This document shows positions 5,343-8,185 of a stretch of DNA of 8,185 nucleotides, one piece after another. Under the pieces are notes generated by a model, which ran no database searches, was not told where the DNA came from, and was given only the letters and a program-made list of their open reading frames with translations. The position numbers and the translations under genes are program-made. Where the stretch lies: assembly GCA_964441455.1 (NCBI GenBank), contig CAYTUX010000074.1, positions 1 to 8,185 on the forward strand. The letters run 5' to 3'. Each line of letters starts with the position of its first letter. The first letter of the stretch is position 1. Source of the DNA: JAQICX01 sp964441455 (lineage in GTDB: Bacteria > Verrucomicrobiota > Kiritimatiellia > JAQICX01).

Positions 5343-6434
5343 TTAACCCATGATTCTGTTTTGATTGTCCAGAAATATTCCTTGCAGATTCATTTTCAGA
5401 CTTTCCGGACTGGAGGCATACTTCATTCCTTCTGTTTCAGATATCCAACCCTTTTTAATCAATTGATATATTGATTGATCAAATGCAAGCATTCCATCTT
5501 TTCGACCTGTTGTAATTGCAGTTGAAAGATTTGATAAGTTATTGAGTTTAATGTTTTTCTTGACTATAGGAGAGTTGATCATAACTTCAACAGCTGGAAC
5601 AACCCCTACCGGAAGATTGGCAGGCACCAACCTTTGACAGACAATTGTATTCAATGTCGCAGCAATCGAAAGCCGAACAGAATCCTGTTCATTTGTCGGA
5701 AAGACGTCCATCATTCTGCTGATGGCTGCATCAGCTGTTGCGGAATGTATTGTTGAGAAAACCAGATGTCCGGTTTCTGCTGCTAATAAGGCGGCATTAA
5801 TACTGACAGGATCTCTCATTTCACCAATAAATATAATGTCTGGATCTTGCCGCATCAGGGCTTTTAATGCACTATGAAATGTGTTTGTGTCAATTCCAAC
5901 TTCACGTTGAGTAATAATAGATTTATCATCATGAAAATTATATTCAACAGGATCTTCAATTGTAATTATTCTTGAATAACGAGTTTTATTGATCTGATTC
6001 AGAATTGCTGCAATAGTTGAAGATTTGCCGGAACCTGTTGTTCCCGCAATCAGAACAATTCCTCGCCTTAATGTTGCAATTCTATTTATCTCTTCTGGAA
6101 GATTCAAGGTTTTAAAAGTTGGAATATCACTTTTTACATGACGCATTGCAACAGTAGGTTTACCCTTTCCGACAAACATATTAACACGAAAGCGACCAAT
6201 ATCTTCTAAGTCAACAGAAAAGTCGGCTTCGTTTGTTTCTGCAAACATGATTTTTGCATGGTTTGGTAAAACGGTATTAATTATAGACTCGATATCCTTG
6301 CTTGATAAATTAGGTAAATCAAGAGGATGCAGCTCTCCGTTAATTCGAAGTATAGGTGGTGAACCATCTTTTAAATGTATGTCTGAAGCATTATGGTCAA
6401 CGGCAATCTTGGCAATCTGAGTTATTAAAGACAT
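5343..6434 (-). CDS. PilT/PilU-family type IV pilus retraction ATPase
   Basis: The 363-residue cytoplasmic hexameric ATPase would power pilus retraction. An N-terminal PAS-like domain (about 1-110) precedes the RecA-like domain. Motifs are Walker A GTTGSGKSST (131-140), Asp box ITIEDPVEY (157-165), Walker B DIIFIGEMRDP (199-209) and His box HLVFSTIHSATA (223-234). The segments FAETNEADFS (64-73) and GMLAFDQSIYQLIKKGWIS (314-332) read more like PilU than PilT, so the subfamily is open. The frame continues 40 codons upstream, but ATG at 6434 has an AGGAG 5 nt away, and MSLITQIAKIAVDHNASDIHLKDG is a normal family N-terminus. No other pilus genes are in the window. A 175-bp foldback element sits 58 bp upstream and may lie in the mRNA leader. 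Confidence 0.93.
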   Translation of the reverse strand: MSLITQIAKIAVDHNASDIHLKDGSPPILRINGELHPLDLPNLSSKDIESIINTVLPNHAKIMFAETNEADFSVDLEDIGRFRVNMFVGKGKPTVAMRHVKSDIPTFKTLNLPEEINRIATLRRGIVLIAGTTGSGKSSTIAAILNQINKTRYSRIITIEDPVEYNFHDDKSIITQREVGIDTNTFHSALKALMRQDPDIIFIGEMRDPVSINAALLAAETGHLVFSTIHSATADAAISRMMDVFPTNEQDSVRLSIAATLNTIVCQRLVPANLPVGVVPAVEVMINSPIVKKNIKLNNLSNLSTAITTGRKDGMLAFDQSIYQLIKKGWISETEGMKYASSPESLKMNLQGIFLDNQNRIMG

Positions 6435-6439
6435 TTTGT

Positions 6440-6444
6440 CTCCT
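6440..6444 (-). promoter_or_regulatory. ribosome binding site of pilT/pilU
   Basis: AGGAG on the minus strand, 5 nt before the ATG at 6434. It decides the start against the 40-codon-longer open frame. Confidence 0.85.
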
Positions 6445-6492
6445 TTTTTTGTTCTTAAAATTTTTTTTGTATATATTTGTTGCTGTTTAAGT

Positions 6493-6667
6493 TTTGGGAA
6501 GCCATTCTTGCTCAAACAACAACTTGCGATATCAGCCCATCTTCCGCTTCGCAATCAGAATTAGATGTATACTTATACTATCTAACTGCTTTTAAAACGA
6601 AATATGGACTAATCTTGCAAGTCAGTTTGAGCTTTTTACTTTGTAAAAACCATAATGGCTTCCCAAA
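6493..6667. repeat. 175-bp foldback (MITE-like or structured leader) element
   Basis: Perfect 14-bp terminal inverted repeats TTTGGGAAGCCATT (6493-6506) and its complement (6654-6667) bound a segment that pairs with itself nearly end to end. Inner stems, in order, are 6510-6517 with 6625-6632 (8 bp), 6522-6527 with 6617-6622 (6 bp), 6531-6540 with 6604-6613 (8 of 10) and 6542-6549 with 6595-6602 (6 of 8). At the tip, 6556-6558 pairs with 6586-6588, 6561-6566 with 6580-6585 and 6567-6571 with 6574-6578. A side hairpin TTTTTAC/GTAAAAA lies at 6633-6649. Most mismatches in the two middle stems are C-A on the + strand, which are G-U pairs in a minus-strand transcript, the pilT sense. No target-site duplication is obvious. 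Confidence 0.8.
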
Positions 6668-6756
6668 GTGCAATTCGCAAAGTGTATTTTAAAACTTTAT
6701 CCAATAATCAGCATAAACTGCTGTTTTATAAGCATGTTACATAAACTTTTCATCCC

Positions 6757-6824
6757 GCCCGGCTACTAAATACAAAAACATTTCAGTCCAAACTGACCGT
6801 TCACTTTTCTTTTAGTAGCTGGGC
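6757..6824. repeat. 68-bp nested inverted repeat downstream of the LPS permease gene
   Basis: GCCCGGCTACTAAA (6757-6770) pairs with 6811-6824 over 14 positions: 13 Watson-Crick pairs and one G-T. Inside, TCAGT (6783-6787) pairs with ACTGA (6792-6796) around a CCAA loop. It begins 18 bp past the permease stop. No T-run follows on either strand, so it is not a standard terminator; it could be a small mobile repeat or a processing or stability hairpin. Confidence 0.65.
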
Positions 6825-6841
6825 AATCATCAACAATTGTT

Positions 6842-7951
6842 TTAGTGCATCTTTATAGTCATATATCCACCAATTGTCAGAAAAACTAAATTTGCAAGCC
6901 ATGCTGCAAAAAGTGGAGGCAATGTTCCTCGTTTGCATAAATATTCGCTTAACACGTATAATGAATAGTAACCAAAAAATGCAAGTATAGCAATAAAAAT
7001 TGTTGATAGAGGATTGCTTCTAGCTGTTTTAGCACCGGTAGGTATTGCAAAGAGAATTACAATTAAGCAGGAAAAAGGAAAACTGAATGTGTCATATATA
7101 TCATATTTTTTTGCATTAATCTTTGTTAGTTCCGGATGATTTTTCAAGTATTTTTTTCGTTCTTTCAGTGTTAAATAATCCCAGTTTTTCTGTTCAAGAT
7201 TTATGTCAAAAGGTGTTTCATCCAGATCATAAATACGCATTAAACGAGATTCGTCTGATGAAAACAGATTGGATTGATTCTCTACAGGGTTATCTTGCTG
7301 GTCATAATAAATAATGTTTTGAACATCATAGAACCACCATTCTCCATCTAAATATTGAGCTTTGTCTGCAATCATAACCCACTCTCGTGCCGAATTATCT
7401 CGCTCCTGTGTCAGCTGTAGATTATAAATTGTGGTGCTGTTTGTTTTTGATTCCGGTATATATTGACGCATACGCCATATACGATTGTCTGGTCTGTTGT
7501 AGTATGTTACATTTTCTCTCGGTTTTTGTTGTTGAACAACAAAACTGTTTGAATCCATTATCTCTTTCCATTGCAGACCTTCAGGTATAACAGTAAGTTT
7601 TAGAACCATTAACAGCAGACTAAATCCTAATCCAATCAACATAAATGGGAGCATCATTCTATAAAAAGATATACCGCTTGCTCTAATTGCCATTAATTCG
7701 TTTGAGTTTGTAAGATGCCACAAAACATATAATGTCGCAAAAAGAAGTGAAGCAGGCAGCAGGTAGTCAATCATTTCTCCCATTGAACATAAATAGTAGT
7801 AACCTATTTGGTATAATGGAAGTTTTGATTCAATAAAGTCAGACAAGTGATTGAGGAGATCAATTATTATGGAGAGCATTGTAAAGCCGAATAGGCAGTA
7901 AAATACCGGAATCAAATGTTCTTTTATTAGGTGCTTGTCAATAATCTTCAT
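6842..7951 (-). CDS. LptF/LptG-family LPS export permease
   Basis: The 369-residue inner-membrane protein belongs to the YjgP/YjgQ family, the permease subunits that with LptB move LPS from the inner membrane to the LptC-LptA bridge. Six membrane segments are visible at about 14-34, 61-80, 98-122, 289-309, 315-337 and 344-365, with a large periplasmic (jellyroll) domain at about 123-288, the family layout. Diagnostic motifs are SNELMAIRASGIS (83-95) after TM2, the FAIPTGAKTARSNP loop (301-314), and LPPLFAAWLANLVFLTIGG (344-362) at the end. The start at 7951 gives the typical MKIIDKHLIKEHLIPVF N-terminus, though no clear Shine-Dalgarno sequence precedes it. I cannot decide between LptF and LptG; the partner gene is not in the window. 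A promoter lies at 8011-8039. Confidence 0.93.
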   Translation of the reverse strand: MKIIDKHLIKEHLIPVFYCLFGFTMLSIIIDLLNHLSDFIESKLPLYQIGYYYLCSMGEMIDYLLPASLLFATLYVLWHLTNSNELMAIRASGISFYRMMLPFMLIGLGFSLLLMVLKLTVIPEGLQWKEIMDSNSFVVQQQKPRENVTYYNRPDNRIWRMRQYIPESKTNSTTIYNLQLTQERDNSAREWVMIADKAQYLDGEWWFYDVQNIIYYDQQDNPVENQSNLFSSDESRLMRIYDLDETPFDINLEQKNWDYLTLKERKKYLKNHPELTKINAKKYDIYDTFSFPFSCLIVILFAIPTGAKTARSNPLSTIFIAILAFFGYYSLYVLSEYLCKRGTLPPLFAAWLANLVFLTIGGYMTIKMH

Positions 7952-8010
7952 ATAAATGCAAATTTTTTCTTTAGTATGCGCTTTTTACTTGGATGTCCAA
8001 AAACTTTATA

Positions 8011-8039
8011 ATTATAATAAATTAGTCTGAAAAATTCAA
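8011..8039 (-). promoter_or_regulatory. sigma70-type promoter of the LPS permease gene
   Basis: On the minus strand TTGAAT (8039-8034) and a perfect TATAAT (8016-8011) are separated by exactly 17 bp. Transcription would start near 8004, giving a leader of about 50 nt to the ATG at 7951. It is the best promoter match I see in the window. Confidence 0.65.
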
Positions 8040-8093
8040 GTTATTATATTTGAATGAAAATAAACGCCTGTTTTTCTGGTTAAATGCCCTTTT

Positions 8094-8156
8094 CGGTCGG
8101 CGGGGACGCCAACCCTCCCGATGTGCAGACTAATATTGTCTTGTAAGAACGGGAGG
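8094..8156. repeat. second REP-like hairpin with remnant of the array spacer
   Basis: On the minus strand GGTTGGCG (8114... inward) pairs with CGCCGACC around the loop TCCC (+ strand 8095-8102 with 8107-8114, one G-T). GGAG lies just 5' of this hairpin, the alternative foot tetranucleotide known for REPs. Next to it, 8124-8144 matches the 41-bp array spacer (217-237) at 18 of 21 positions. A further inverted repeat CCTCCCG (8114-8120) with CGGGAGG (8150-8156) encloses that remnant. The rest to the window end is GC-richer and starts with CACCCCTC, a word shared with the repeat at 3496; I see no gene there. Confidence 0.55.
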
Positions 8157-8185
8157 AAACACCCCTCAGTTCTCGTTCCTCGAAC

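Larger units (their letters stand above)
6435..6841. other. 407-bp intergenic region with two foldback structures
   Basis: The gap separates the LPS permease gene from pilT, both on the minus strand. From the pilT side it contains the pilT ribosome binding site, an A/T tract (6445-6482) with a TATATA on the minus strand that could be a -10 box but has no good -35, and the long foldback element (6493-6667). An AT-rich stretch, a nested inverted repeat (6757-6824) and a 10-bp palindrome AACAATTGTT (6832-6841) next to the permease stop codon follow. No convincing intrinsic terminator for the permease gene and no coding sequence are seen. Confidence 0.7.

Noticed and set aside
6435..6554. 40-codon N-terminal extension of pilT/pilU
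   Set aside because: It runs into the foldback element, while the ATG at 6434 has a well-placed AGGAG and gives the standard family N-terminus.
6477..6692. 71-codon + strand open frame
   Set aside because: It lies almost entirely within the self-complementary foldback element and has no ribosome binding site or family resemblance.
6757..6824. Integron attC site
   Set aside because: It is an imperfect hairpin of about the right size, but the conserved AAC/GTT core sites are missing and there is no integrase or cassette context.
6757..6841. Intrinsic terminator of the LPS permease gene
   Set aside because: The stem is strong enough, but no T-run follows it in the minus-strand direction.
7123..7590. 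Small + strand open frames inside the LPS permease gene, and similar ones inside dsbD and the radical-SAM gene
   Set aside because: They are shadows in other frames of well-supported genes.

Overview
The window comes from a low-GC, diderm (LPS-exporting) bacterium. An LptF/LptG-family permease implies an LPS outer membrane. A PilT/PilU ATPase implies type IV pili, and a DsbD-like reductase implies a thiol-reducing system across the inner membrane. Genes are AT-rich, while the intergenic repeats are conspicuously GC-rich. A DUF4080 radical-SAM protein and dense palindromic repeats would suit an uncultured anaerobe, possibly of the FCB group (for example a Cloacimonadota relative). That placement is a low-confidence inference; the sequence does not fix it.

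Layout: (1) 1-872 is a REPtron, an intact REP-associated tyrosine transposase (RAYT, 286-741, +) embedded in an array of REP hairpins. Every hairpin has a GTAG foot, a 6-position stem and a 7-nt loop. Two 100-bp tandem units lie upstream, each a head-to-head REP pair plus a 41-bp spacer. Three stem variants show compensatory base changes, which is strong internal evidence that the hairpin itself is maintained. (2) 925-3347 is a two-gene + strand unit: a DsbD-like reductase whose C-terminal thioredoxin domain is cut short, overlapping by one base (TAATG) with prmA, the ribosomal protein L11 methyltransferase. (3) 3348-3697 is a convergent intergenic region packed with GC-rich palindromes, a terminator-like branched hairpin with a T-run, and one decayed REP. 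(4) 3698-6434 (-) holds a PilT/PilU ATPase followed 25 bp later by a DUF4080-type radical-SAM protein, probably one transcript. (5) 6435-6841 is a 407-bp gap with a 175-bp foldback element (14-bp perfect terminal inverted repeats, almost wholly self-complementary) just upstream of pilT, and a second nested inverted repeat after the LPS permease gene. (6) 6842-7951 (-) is the LptF/LptG permease, with a good sigma70-type promoter at 8011-8039. (7) 8040-8185 ends in another REP-like patch that shares part of the spacer of the first array.

The protein-coding genes are ordinary housekeeping or family-level functions with no evident joint pathway beyond envelope work (thiol reduction, pili, LPS export). 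The notable biology is in the non-coding DNA: the RAYT/REP system with covarying hairpins and its dispersed relatives, and the foldback element in front of the pilus ATPase gene.
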